Assembly (NCBI GenBank): GCA_004794785.1
Contig: SJOL01008450.1
Span: 268,868 to 332,867 of the forward strand
DNA: 64,000 nt
Origin: Opisthorchis felineus
Taxonomy: Eukaryota; Platyhelminthes; Trematoda; Opisthorchiida; Opisthorchiidae
Reading direction: 5' to 3'
Positions 46,842-59,160 of the stretch are shown piece by piece. A model generated the notes under the pieces. That model had not been told where the DNA came from. It saw only the letters and a program-made list of their open reading frames with translations, and searched no databases. The position numbers were made by a program, and so were the translations under genes. Position 1 is the first letter of the stretch. Every line of letters starts with the position of its first letter.

Positions 46842-48667
46842 CTGTGCAACAAATTTTCATGAACTTAACAGGCACCCTCTAATATCAGTGTGACGGTGGA
46901 TGCTACTGATGAGGCATGCGAGTAATATGTATGCACTCGCAACTCCACATTGATCTAATGGAAGGTGGGATTTATCACAGAATTTTGTGAAACTACTTTG
47001 CAGTTTTCGTTTGCAATTGCGCGATAGTCAATGAATATCTAGGAGAGTTCAAGAATCTGGTTTTGCGATTATATGGAGTGATAAAAAGTCCGGCAGCTGC
47101 AGCCTGATTTAAGATAAAGCAGTTGGTCAGTTTTGTTTCCGTATCTGTATCGACGAATATCCTGTTAAAAGTTCATTTCGAATTTTGATGGGAATAATTA
47201 AAAAACGTTCGTCAAAACGACAGTAATGTGAACGATGCAGACAATTTTCCTCAACAAAAACGTACACTAACCATTTTTCTAATAATGTACAATTGTCGAC
47301 TAACTGATTTGCCTTGTTTAACTTTCTGCTTCCCAAGTATCTCAGAATTTTACTACAATCCAACCGGAATATGATGACGACTAATTCTAAGCCTCTGGAT
47401 TACGCTCATGTGATACACCCACAAGTGGAGTGTTTCTTTATGCTGGAATGAAACATTCGTAAATGGCTGCAAGCAGGGCATGGCAACCGGCATAATAGAC
47501 AAAAATGTCATCTTTACTACATCATGGCAACCGAAGTATTCACTATCGAAAGGCGTTGACTAATCTATTGCTTTAAACCGTTACGGTCTGTTTCGAGCTT
47601 CAGCTTGCATCGAAGAATCAATAAGGTGTACACTCACGTAAAAAAGCCGTATAGTTGTTCGTGTAAGCTGCAGAGCTTTCCCATGAGGACCATCAGCTGC
47701 TTCCTGTGAAAGCAAGCCTCAATTCTTGTGTGGTTTTCACCTCTAACTGACACCCGGTAAAAACCTCCTAAACAACAACAAAGATCACTCTAGATGTCCC
47801 TTTGGTGTCATATCCAAAAAACGGGATGAGGAATATGTACACTGTGTGTTCATATATTAAAACACAACTGGCTGCCTGATCAAAGCTAGGAAAGCGCATT
47901 ATATCCACTAAGTGACTGAGGGAGCCCCATAAAGATTTTCTGCTTAATGCCATACACCGCCGTGCACCAAACATACACCAGTACGTACACCAAACGTGCA
48001 TATAAAAATCTCCTCAGATGGTTTATAATGCCTCGTTTCTCATACCCTTGAGTTTTTTTTAAAAAAAGCCTCGAAATACCAATATCTCAATTTCAAGCAA
48101 CTGAAATGTAAAGCGTGGCAAAGCATTTGTATCAAAATACACGACTTCTGTAAAAAACTGGTATCTGCCCTGTTCTGTTAAAAAAATAATCCAGCAGCAA
48201 ACCAGAAAGCATGATGACCTTTTTGCATCCCTTACAATACAAACGAGTTAGTTTTTCCCGTCTTGTTACAGTAGGATTCGGGGACAAATCAGTAGACCAC
48301 TGGAGAGCGAGAAATTCCCTCAAAATTACATCACCTTAATTTGTCCGTATCTATTCACTTTATTGGAGGGAGATTAGTACAATAGAAGACACCCTGAAGC
48401 ACACGTAATACAAAAGCGATATTATTTCAGTCGTACTGAGCAATATTCTGCCCACAGAAGAAGCACCTTACGATTTATAACACACAGTTGATAATAGGAA
48501 CCACAGATATCTAAACCGTAATCTGCTTTGTGTTCACGTCGGATGTACGTGCAGCACATAACTATTTCCTCATACAACAGCCCAACAAACAGTTCTGTTC
48601 TATCTTGGTTAACATGTGGTATCTGTATGAAACGGTGAAATGCAATCTTCCCTCGTATTTTTTACAG
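46842..48667. other. No gene recognised; may be introns
   Basis: Would be intronic or intergenic between the minus-strand exon at 46650 and the plus-strand candidate at 48668. A local duplication of ACACCA-type sequence lies at 47956-48000. Near 46932, GCGAGT pairs with ACTCGC 11 bases later. Confidence 0.35.
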
Positions 48668-48749
48668 TCCAGTGAAGATTGTCATCTTTGCAGATCAAGG
48701 TCGTATGTATGCTTATTTCACTGCAGGCCCGTCACTCCCCACCCTTTGA
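48668..48749 (+). CDS. Candidate last coding exon, unknown protein
   Basis: CCCTCGTATTTTTTACAG is a strong acceptor ending at 48667. Using two bases from a previous exon, the frame reads PVKIVIFADQGRMYAYFTAG, then PSLPTL and a TGA at 48747-48749. Alternating hydrophobic residues and DQGRMYAY look like a beta-propeller blade end, but that is a guess. The longer frame at 48530-48781 runs through this site in a different phase and is less protein-like. No phase-compatible upstream exon was found. Confidence 0.33.
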
Positions 48750-50407
48750 CTACTTGCAGCCAAAAAAATTCTACTAGATGAAGCGGCTTTTGTGAATGCA
48801 TAACCCAGTGGTGTCCGCGCAGGTGAAGAAAGAATAAATGTGCTCTGTTAGGCGTTTCCGATTCTTGCATTGTTAGAATCGGATGATTCACTTGAAACAA
48901 TATCGGTGTGAATCAACAGCTCACAAATACACTCCAATCATGTAAACAGCACAAAAACAATCCAGCCCTGAATAACAACCTGCATGTGTGCGAAAAAGTA
49001 CGGTTACTTACATAATCAGTGCCTGACTAGAAGAGTGCTGTCCACAGTTGGCTCTCGGGCTTTCTGAGAAGGGTCATAATTTTGCCATGAAGAATGCATC
49101 AAGTTGAGTGTTCTTACCAAGATATCTGTCAAGCTCATGGATCGAACAATCGATTTTTAGATACAAAGTAGGGCTGGATGAACGGATAGTTTGGCTACTG
49201 CATGGGAGCAAACTACATGTCCTCGGCTCAAAATATAAAACTATTTGTTAATAAGAATGCCTTTATTGAAACACCAGGACATCAGCACCCTGCTAAAAAT
49301 ACAAACGAAAACCTAAAATGTCAGTGAACGCCCTCAGACAGGCTTCAAAGTCTTTTAAAAACCGCCAAAGCATGGCACAATTATGGTGCGTACTTGATGC
49401 ATGCTACTGGCAGAGCGCTGATAGGATGACTAAAGCCACAGCAAATTTACTGCTTGGGTTGAACTTGACTTTCCTACCAGTAGGTTCCAATCTGACCACG
49501 GCATATGAGCGAATCTATTTGCTGTTTGTTCAAGTCCGCTTCCCGTTCAGCTAGTGTACGCAGTATTGCTTTCCTACCCAAACTGACAATACAATAGACG
49601 GCTCTGCTGGAACTACCACTGAAAATTATCCATAGTAAACTTAATGCCCTAGATCCTCTTTTTTTTCAGTCTCGCTGATGGTGGCGGTGCTTTGAATTAT
49701 TCCCATCTAAAACATGCAGATAAAGCAAAAGTGTTCATGTTTTCGTATGTATTACACAATCACTTCTGGTCTATTAGACGACTAGATAAATTACCACTTA
49801 ACAATCAGCTTAACATACAAACCATCACAATCTCACTCAGCTTGGACAGTGCCTACACTGAGCATTAGCTGACCATCCAAACTGTGCCTTCATTGCAGTT
49901 CACTGAAATCCATAGTCAGATCTGAATAAGTTCGTTCACTAACGTAAAGCAAGTAAAATCTATCAGCATGACATGACCTGTCAGGACGGACGCCTTCGAC
50001 GATATCCTTCTGTTTCTAATGGTCAACCACAATCAAACCATTGCATTGTTGACGTGAATCGCGTATGTTAAAACTAGACCACAAAGGATGACTAGCGCTA
50101 AACTCCAATGAAAATGTATAGCCTGTTAATTGTGAAACTGTAAGGCAGTACAGTGTGCCATGACATATTTCTTTGAATTCTTCCTTCCCGTGGCCTGGTT
50201 TCAGTTGCTAGCCCAAAATGACTATATAAGAAAGACGTCTGGGCCCCAGTGATCCGTATTCTTCATGGAGTTTTATCTGATGCATATTGTTCTCAGCTGA
50301 AAGCACAACCAGCAGGATAAAATCTCAACAAAGCTATATGTCAGGCCTAGTTACAACCAACCTTACTGCAGTCCCATGTTTGGTTCCTGTGGCTGCTTTC
50401 GGTGGGC
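48750..50407. other. No gene recognised; possible eroded LINE body near the end
   Basis: The 49318-49554 frame has an ATG but no other support. Sequence from about 50230 may belong to the same decayed LINE as 50408-50521, but no domain is readable. Confidence 0.35.
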
Positions 50408-50521
50408 ACCTTATTCAAGCTGCATCTGGTTAGCTATATTCGACCTATTTTAAGTCACATTTTACCTACTGTATATTCATGGTTACCAAAGAAAGTAAAT
50501 GTTTCATCTATTATTCGCTGA
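50408..50521 (+). mobile_element. Fragment of a LINE reverse-transcriptase C-terminus
   Basis: The frame reads TLFKLHLVSYIRPILSHILP, then TVYSWLPKKVNVSSIIR and a stop. The SYIRPIL...P..YSWLPKK arrangement matches the 'SYVRPILEYASPVWSPYL' block found after the RT thumb in CR1/Jockey-type and related LINEs. No other conserved block could be aligned around it, so it is a short dead remnant of a different lineage from the RTE relic at 9482. Family assignment is from memory of motifs. Confidence 0.42.
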
Positions 50522-50847
50522 AGTATTTCCAAACATCCTCACAGGATGTAACCCTATGACGGTTTCATTGAAAACAAATTCTGTGCCGCTCGCCCTTTGT
50601 GAGTCGGAACTGTGCTAAAAGACCTAACAATACTTTATTACAATGTCTATTCCACTATGTGTATTGCTGAACCTGGAATGTTTGAGACTATGTTGAAGAA
50701 AAATCAATCCAAACTTTCTAAGATGGTTGGTGCCAATTGGATTGATGAATATACCTGAAATGTAAAAGCTGTCCCCCAGAATCTTGTACGGCGTTACCGG
50801 ACAACAGCGTTAAAAAATTCCTATTTACAATTTCCTTGTTGAAGCAG

Positions 50848-50882
<35 letters not shown>

Positions 50883-52320
50883 GTCATTGCAGAACATAAA
50901 GTTTTTGATTCCGACGTGTTATCCCGCCAAAGGATTTGAATTTAGTTTAATCATAATCCTATTCAGCTGAATGTTTCTGCCGAATTTTGAAATCCCTTAC
51001 TTGATACTGTAGATGATGGCCTGAATTAACAAACAGATAAATAGTTTTTGAGAACTGTGCGGCTGAAAAATTAGCGAGAATTTAATCTGTATGTCACCAC
51101 AATTTATCCTATACAAGAGCTATCTCCTTATTGTCGCCCAAGTTTTATGAGTAGTCACCTCTAACCGGAGCAATGAAATCTTTCGAAATTATTCCCCATT
51201 TAACAGCGGCTACGTAAAGATACGCAGTTAGCTTATATTGCTGTGCATTAACGACATAAATAGAATAACATCTATGCATATTGGATATTCCCTCCAGAAG
51301 TTCAGGTACTGAAGTATTTGTTGTACAATTTTCTCTCTCGAACATCTTATTCTATTGCAGTGACTTCATTAAATTTTACCCATTCACTAGCGTTTTATTT
51401 TGGGAGCGAGAAAGTGAGACAATGCTGGCGTATTTCGGGATGTGTTCTTCAGACATCAGCTGATACCACAGAAGAGCCTGATATTTTTGGTGTACATAGT
51501 TTTCATTTTCGAGCCTGAAAGTTTTCTGCACATACCTATCCGCATAAAAATGAGTTTGTCCCTATTTGACCAAAAACTCGTGAGCAATTCCGTTCTCAGC
51601 ACTTCTCATTTATACCAGCCGGAGCAAACGACCAGTAGTCAAGGCGCACATGGATGCTGCGGGAATCTAAGTGTCTTTAATTTGCTTGGTGGATTCTGAG
51701 TACCGGTGATCAGATACAAATCAACAGGCTATTTGCCAGTTAAATATATCAGCTGGGTATTATCGCCTCGTTGAAATGCCGTTAATACTATCGCATTAAT
51801 TTTATTGCGCTCGTTTACTAAAATGAGTCTGTAAATTGACAGAAGAAACAATCGTTGGTATTTTCAGCATTTACATCTGATCGCTGTCATTGGCTAGGCT
51901 TAACTAACTCTTCTGTCAAGTCTTTGCAACGTATTTTTCTGAAACGCAATATGTCCATTCCATACATGCTAATGTCATCATAACACCCATATTCATAGTC
52001 AGATATGTGCGCGAATGAACCCATCCATCGAATAAAGTCGTCCTGTCCGATATAAACAACACATCTCAACCTGATATAATCTCCAAAAATGATAACAATT
52101 GTCATTGTACTATTGTATACTTCAGATGAATGCTTAAAAATATTGATCCGCAACATAAAAATGCACAAGGTTCCTTCCCGCTATAAAACCAAGATCTTGG
52201 TTACTTGGTAAAACTGGTAATGACACTCATTGGTTAGTTCCCTTTATTTTTAGCCGACCATCTCTTGAGGCGCGATAAATTAGCTTTAGCAAGTTTTCAT
52301 TTAGTAGTTGCTCTAGCCTC
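50522..52320. other. No gene recognised; AT microsatellite at 50851
   Basis: Frames at 51281-51699 and 51887-52168 overlap in several phases without splice support. Confidence 0.4.
50851..50879. repeat. AT microsatellite
   Basis: Twenty-nine bases of pure alternating T and A. Confidence 0.96.
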
Positions 52321-52350
52321 ATTTCACTACCGGCTCAAATGACGGACACC
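52321..52350 (-). repeat. Possible eroded hammerhead-family fragment
   Basis: Minus strand TTTGAGCCGGTAGTGAAATG matches GAAACCGGTAGTG with two changes at the GAAA; no core is readable upstream. Confidence 0.25.
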
Positions 52351-55300
52351 AATATGCTCCATATCATTTTGACAGTGGTGAAACTGTTCATATGTCCTAG
52401 AAAGCCGCATCGCTACACCTGAATATTTATAGGGACCGAAGTTTGTTGGGAAATTTCAACGTCGCACTTTTGAACCCCACAGGCTTCTGTCAGGCAAGGA
52501 TTACTGTTGTGCAGTTTTGGAGCTGGTCGCACGCACTCCACAGGCGCTCACAACCGGACTACGCTGATAGGACAACCATATGCGTCGGTAACATATGGAC
52601 CACACAATGAGGCACCGCAGAACATCGACGCACCACCAAACTGATACACTCAGGCTGTCACTCCGATTGGTGACAAAGTGTTTCCAAAAGATCTTCAGCA
52701 TACTTCGACCATTATACTTCTCTAAGTTGCACAGGCACATCCATACAGGTGAGAATGAACGTGTTCTTTTTGGTATTGTTTTCTAGTCTGACAGGGGCCG
52801 CCAAGTGAACTTGACTACCTAACCACGGAAGTCTACGTGGATTGCTTCAGCAGACTGGTGAAAATAAATCTGTGTTGTAAGGCCAGTATAGGGCAAATAT
52901 TTTGTCCACACAGGCTTTTCCTAAGACGAAATTTGCATTGATTTTTTCTCGCCCTTTTATCCTTTGGTTTGCAAAACGTTTGAGATAAAAGGGGCAGGAA
53001 TTGCGATTTCGACTGAGTTTCCGCATTCACCATAGAAACTGTTTAGACTGAGTTCAGTATGACCTGGGTCCAAGTAGACAAGTGGAAGGAAAGTTGCTTA
53101 AAATATTCCACTTGACATCTCTTCGTGACCACTGAAGACGTTTCTATCTCTTTGCAGACTATGTTTGGAGTTAGACTTTCCTGAAGGCGTTCACTTGTGA
53201 TACTCCACGTTATGTACGAGTTTCATGTCTGACGCTGTGTCCAATTAGTGGGAGATGCGGCTTGCTACCAACACGCGGGAAGGTTGTCCCTTTTTTGAAG
53301 TGTGCAACCGTTACTTTTTGCATGATGGCGAGACCTATGTGGGTAAACTGACTTACATGATGTCTGCACGAAAACCAAGCTGTGTTACAGTGGCTACATG
53401 CATAGAAGATCAAATGATTTTTACCAGAATTAATTGATTTTCAGATTGGCTAGAGCTACTGGTATCCGGATTAGTAATCAAATCTTTTGAAACCTTTCTC
53501 TGCTCTTTAGAGCGAATGAGTAGTCTAGTGTTCAAGTTGCAAACACCTTTTTGCCTAGAATTAAAGTGAGGTTGAAGCTTTTGACAAACAAACGTGTGAC
53601 TTTTAACTCCGTTTCCGCTCCCAGCACTTCTTGAGGTGCACCCACTGTGCACACAATATAGACATTCTGCGGGTATGGGAGCATTGGGTTTTATACCAGA
53701 AAGTGTCTGCCTGAGTGCTGGGAAAATGTGGTAATGAAGACGAATTCGTTAATGGTTGTGGCACGTCATCCATGCAATGTACATCGTATGCGGGATATAG
53801 TCCATCAAAGTTCAAAGTAAAGACTCTAGTTATGAATAGCCAAACATAACAGATTTTAACCTGCATTTATTTGCACTGCAAAGCCAATTGGTTTAATCGG
53901 GTTGAATGTAAATGAAACCTACTGGTGTCGATTGTTTCCTGAAGCCAGTAAATTCGCAGATTGTCTTCTGGTGCATCTCCCCGAGAAAACAGGGATTATT
54001 TAAGCTGCTTTGTCATTTCTGCGAAGAACTTCGGGGATTTTCACAGAATGCAGCCAAATTTGTCTACACACCACTTATTGATATCCGTATAGCGGGATTG
54101 AGCCCCAGGTGAAAAAGCAAAAATGACCATGATAATAACCCTTCCGTTACTGTTTGTATTATGAGTAGTTTTGGAACAAGATGCGAAGGGAGGAAGAAAG
54201 ACATGTACGACAGATGATTCTAGTTAGCGAGGAATCAAAATGGTAATACATGACAGTGGGCGCGTTCAAGCCATAACCGTGTTTCTGTAAAGTAGCCCAG
54301 TGGAAATAACAATTGTAATGAAGAATCAAGGGGACTGATTGTTAACTCAGGAGATGGTAGGGTTCCTGAAATTAGTGTGGTGTAAATCAGTTACTGGAGA
54401 TGGTTATGATCACGTCACACTATTTGTTGTAGAACAAAAAACAGATCAGCCGCTGGAGTTTTCGGCGCAGTCGTTTGCTTAGTAAATACCAAAAGAATCT
54501 CGAATCTTGTCAATGATCTTATCTGATTACTTCATCCCTGTGATATTTCATGTTGACAGCACCTCAAATAAATATCAGTCCAGGAGCAAAGATGTCTTCT
54601 AGGTGGTGGAATGCATAACCTGGTTTCAAATATTTTCAGAGCAATTTAAATTAAGAGTAAATATGTTATCAAATATTCAGACTATGTGGTGCAAAAGGGG
54701 AACATAAATGAACGCGACATCTGTGCCCACAATCCAGGAATCCACAGCAGCTTCACACGCTTCCGTTCCAAACTGTTTACTAAGTAACTGACATTTTATC
54801 GCGTTTATCATCATTGCTGCTGAAAATTCGACGCCAAAGTTAAACACCAGTAATATACTACTTTATAACTACAATTTACTCAGAATATTTTGGTAATCAA
54901 AGGATGAAGAGTGAAAGATAGATTTCTTTCTAGAATTTCACATGCACGCCGGGTTACCCACACGGCCAAACACTTTATTATGTTCCGGGTGACCCGACGC
55001 TGAAGATGCTACTGACGTTAGTCATGAGCTCTATTCTTCAGCCTTTTTAAATAAGCACAGTAAACGTAACTCAAACCCGGCCTTGAACGATTAATCAAGC
55101 CGTAAGCATGCACGCATTAGTGGTCGACCTGGTACCTATCTGTCGGGTTGAGACTCGTACCGGCTTCGAATCATACTGAGTTACACCGGGAGAACAGTCC
55201 TCTTTAGTAGCCAAATAACTGGCACGCGTCCGCTTGACTACAGGTGCTTGTCACAGCCGCAGATGTGTTTGTCGGCGTCGCTCACCATATGAGGCACTAA

Positions 55301-57151
55301 TACGCCTTCCAATTCATGTAAAAGTATATATATATATCCTTTGTGTGTTCTCAAGCTACGTGTGCGAACACATGAACATGAAACATGTTGGCGCCTCATC
55401 GATAAGCCTTAAAGTTTGGTTACAAATAAACTCATGGAACAAATGAAAAATGCCAATGGATGGCTGGCTGGCTTCAAGCCGGTTATTATACAGATTTATA
55501 TTCAATAACACAGTTGTAACTACGATGCTGGCTGCCCAATAACCCTTGTTGTTGTGTACGGTACCCAGTAAGAATGTTTCCTTTAGCTCAAAGTGTTCGT
55601 GTAAGACTCATCTGCAAAAAGGGAATCTCCGTAACTGGCAGGGGACTTATGAAAAGATTCCTATTATAACACACAACACAATGAATAGATCATCCATAAT
55701 AAACTTAAAAGGTTTGCAATCAGACAGACCACTCGTTTGCGGAAATAAACAGCCAGAGAAAAAAATCTATCGTATTCAGGGAATGCGCCGTTAATGGAGA
55801 CTGGATTTCTACAGACAGCTGATGACTGTTTCCGTCATTTTCTTTTGATAGCCCGCATGGATTGCGTAGCGTGATGAAAGGAGTGTCCGGTTCAGGCAGG
55901 TGTTTTTATAACACCCGGAGCAGCTGTTTGCAATATTCCACCATAAAATTAGGAAATGAACATAAGAGAGTTGTCGAGTCTACCGGCAACGTTGCATTCG
56001 ACTGGGTTACTCAAATTTGTTCAGCTTGGCATTTAGGAATATCTATCAATGTATTTGGAAACACTTTCAGTATTGTAAGTGTTTCAAATATCCGCCATGA
56101 AATCACTGGGCCTTTTCATTATGTGACGGCTTCCGCACATTAATTTAGTAATCTTAAGTTGCTACTCAACGTCCACATAGTCCCCCCTGTCAGGTTTCAA
56201 AATAGAAAGGATCCCAATTAACACAGTCTCCTGGACTTCCAGGTGGCAATTCGTTCCTCAAGGTTTTGGCCACTTAAAGAGTTTTTGCGCCGACTTCCGC
56301 TGCATTGCGGCCAGGCTTTCGAGTCAAATGCTTTGGGTGAAGACAGTGATAATTCCTATCCATTTCCGTATCCCAGCCCACATACTGTAATGAAACGTAG
56401 TGGGTCGGATTTATAACTTGGAATGATTTTTTTCAGACAGTAAGTCAACTACATCTTGCTGACAAGAAACTTTTGTAATTTTTACTGTTGTATCGCTGCA
56501 CAGTATTGCGGTAGCCTGTGATGACCTGCAATACATTAGACATATTCTAGAGAAACACCATGCGTTAAATAGCCGTCCCATCTCTGTACAGAAGAATACG
56601 AGGGGTGTCGAAAAATGCTTAGGATCTATTGAATTTACGTTCAGTAGCAGGATTGAATAAATGACTGAAGGGACTTGACTTTTATGGGGTCAACTGGTTG
56701 TGGTGATAAACTTTGTTGGCTTCCCCACAAAGCCGTACGCTGCGGTTACTGACTACTTGGACAAAATTATGTCGAGTTTGAGGACATTTTACAGGGGCTG
56801 CTGGATCACAGACATAAGCGCATGCATACGTTTCGTGTGCCACCGCAACCTACGGGCACACAGCCAGGTTGGAAATGGAACGGAAATATGGTCAATCCGG
56901 TCTACGTAATTCAGCACTTTAATTTGTTTTCTTGAAGCATTCCACAGTCCTATTTCTTTGCGGTAACTTTTGGCAATATCAGTTGGCCTCTTCAATAAAC
57001 ATCGTTTTTACTCTAATGACTGCTTGTTGCGCTGGGTCATTTTTCAATTAACGCAAATAAAGCTTCCGCAAGAACAGTTTAAAAAACAATTTGCTGGCCA
57101 CACTTAATTTTCAAGGCATCCGTCGAACCCAATTTTTCATGCTTGGCTTCA
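52351..57151. other. No gene recognised over 4.8 kb
   Basis: Frames of 60-93 codons on both strands (for example 53603-53866 minus and 55862-56143 plus) have protein-like stretches but no supporting splice boundaries. A short TA run lies at 55325-55338. Confidence 0.4.
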
Positions 57152-57171
57152 ACCGGTTCGAAAGAACCGGT
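57152..57171. repeat. 8-bp hairpin closed by a GAAA tetraloop
   Basis: ACCGGTTC, GAAA, GAACCGGT: a perfect eight-pair stem with a GNRA-type loop if transcribed on the plus strand. Confidence 0.8.
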
Positions 57172-59040
57172 CACTGTTTTCAGCATCGATTGTTCCCAAA
57201 TTTATTACGTTATCTCACTGGGACTAGTGTGGCAGCAAACTACCGGAGCCTTTTTGCTTATTGTGCTCAAATAACTAAAAAGAACCAATGGTGACCAGCT
57301 TTCAATGCAGGTATTACCACGGTAAAACGGATGGATTGCTGCAAATGTCCCTTCACCACTGCGGCTCAGCGAACATTTTCCTGATGTTTATTCTTAAGTG
57401 GTCATCATGTGGGGAGCACTGACATTTTGCGGAACGTTTGCTCAATCCTTATTCATATACAAACAGGATCAAAACGAGTTAAAACAACAACAAAATTAGA
57501 AATAATGTAGTTCTAATCTCCATATATGTGCGAACTTATTCTTTGAATAGGCCAAAGACTTTCAGTCAGGATAACTAGGTCGTCGATCTGCTTATGCCGG
57601 TTAGGATAGTATTTAATTGTAAAACTATTTTTTCAGGCGGTGCTGAGGAACGGTAAGCTTTTTCAAATTGGCAAAAAAATTAAGCCTTTAAAAATTGTCT
57701 TGGCATCACCAAACCTGCCTAGGGTAATTTGTTTATCCATTTTGCTAACCAAAATTATTCGGTATCCCAATGCAACTAGTTTTTGGCTTTAGCGGACACA
57801 GCTAAGTTTTCCTTAGGCTGTGAGGGTCATTGTGAAAATATTCAATTTTGTGTCTATTTGGAACATGGTATCTTAAAGTTCATCTAAAAGAAATTGTTCC
57901 GGACAACATCGAAGAAAAAGTGGTCTCTTCTTGTTTCTTGTTATATCTAGAGAAATTTCCGTCTTCGTTTTCCCATGTGCATGAACTGGTGGGTATTATC
58001 TAACCCGTACTTAGTGGAAAGGGGAACAAGCATTCCCCCCACTCTTTAAGGATCATAGACAATGGTATTCAAAATCTCTTACTGTAATGTTTTCCTGTGT
58101 GTAAATCATTGTGTGCATTCGACTTTTCAGGCAAGCCTCATAAACTGAGTAATTGGAAAGTCTCCCGCAACAAACTGGTAAAAACATGTTCATACTACGT
58201 TGCTCTCTGTCGGATATCATCGTTTTCCAACAGTCACCCGAAAGCATCAGTATAGTAACTACTAAATTCTTTAGAAAAGTTTACCCTGAGGTTATCGCCT
58301 AAAATTAATTCAACTTCTTTCAGTTAAAATGATCATCAAAACCCTTGGAACCGAAGCTGAGTCATCATCAAAGAGAACGCATTTTTAATTTCTTGCCGAC
58401 TCTCCGTTTATTTAAATTCATCGCAAATTTTAGCACCAAAATCAAATAGAACGTTTGGTCTGCTAGTAGATTTACCAGAGAAGGCAAATTAATTTCGTAC
58501 GATCACTGGCAACAAAGTATCCCGATGTGTCCCTTTGCATCACTCTTGTTTATAATTCTAACGAAAAACGTCACAGTCTGACTTTTTATCCACTAGAGAA
58601 CATGAGTGAAGGAGATTACAGTGTACTGAAAGTTGATTCACTCTCCACAAAGGGCAAGGTATGAGGGTTGTATAACTGATAACGTTAGCAAGGAAATGGG
58701 CCGATCAGGCGGTTAAAAATAACTCAGTTCTTTTGCCCTAAGACTTCATGTTCACATGATACTGGCTGGTGAATTCTGATTAGCAAGGCTTTTATAACAT
58801 GGTAATAATGCAACGATTATTTTGTACCTGTTTGAAGACGATGGACCATCACTTGACGGTCGGCCTGTTGAAGTCCTCCTGGAGACCGCCCCAGAGACAT
58901 ATCGTGAAAATATCTTTTGTTCGACCAAATACTGTGATAGTCCTTGATCTATTCAGAAGATTTAAGTAACTCCTTAACTGAAGGAAAACTGGTAAATTCC
59001 AGGGCAAACAGGTAACTATGAAAAAATACCCTGGCACTGC
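57172..59040. other. No gene recognised
   Basis: Only chance-length frames. Confidence 0.4.
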
Positions 59041-59160
59041 TTCCAGAGGTTTCCATTCGTAACGTAAGTAACCATGTATGCGGTTACTGATATCTTCTGC
59101 AGTTCACTACCGGTTTCGCACACCTAAGTCTCCATTGAGTAAACGTAGCCTCCGATCGAT
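59041..59160 (-). mobile_element. Partial copy of the hammerhead repeat unit (copy C)
   Basis: On the minus strand, the sequence after the GAAACCGGTAG segment reads CTGCAGAAGATATCAGTAAC. It aligns with CTGCTGAAAAGTTTCTAGCG of copy A and ends near TTACGTTACG versus TATTACGTC. No foldback partner was seen here. Confidence 0.5.
59102..59144 (-). ncRNA. Decayed hammerhead motif (copy C)
   Basis: On the minus strand, stem I arms GTTTAC and GTGAAC pair at all six positions with one wobble, using bases different from copy A. GAAA (59114-59117), CCGG and the GTA triplet are intact. The core is TCAATGG rather than CTGATGA; the differences are all transitions. Stem II is poor. Inactive by inspection. 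Confidence 0.45.

Noticed and set aside
46911..46960. CTGATGAGGCATGCGAG as a hammerhead core
   Set aside because: The following hairpin is GCGAGT/ACTCGC and no GAAA follows in the right place.
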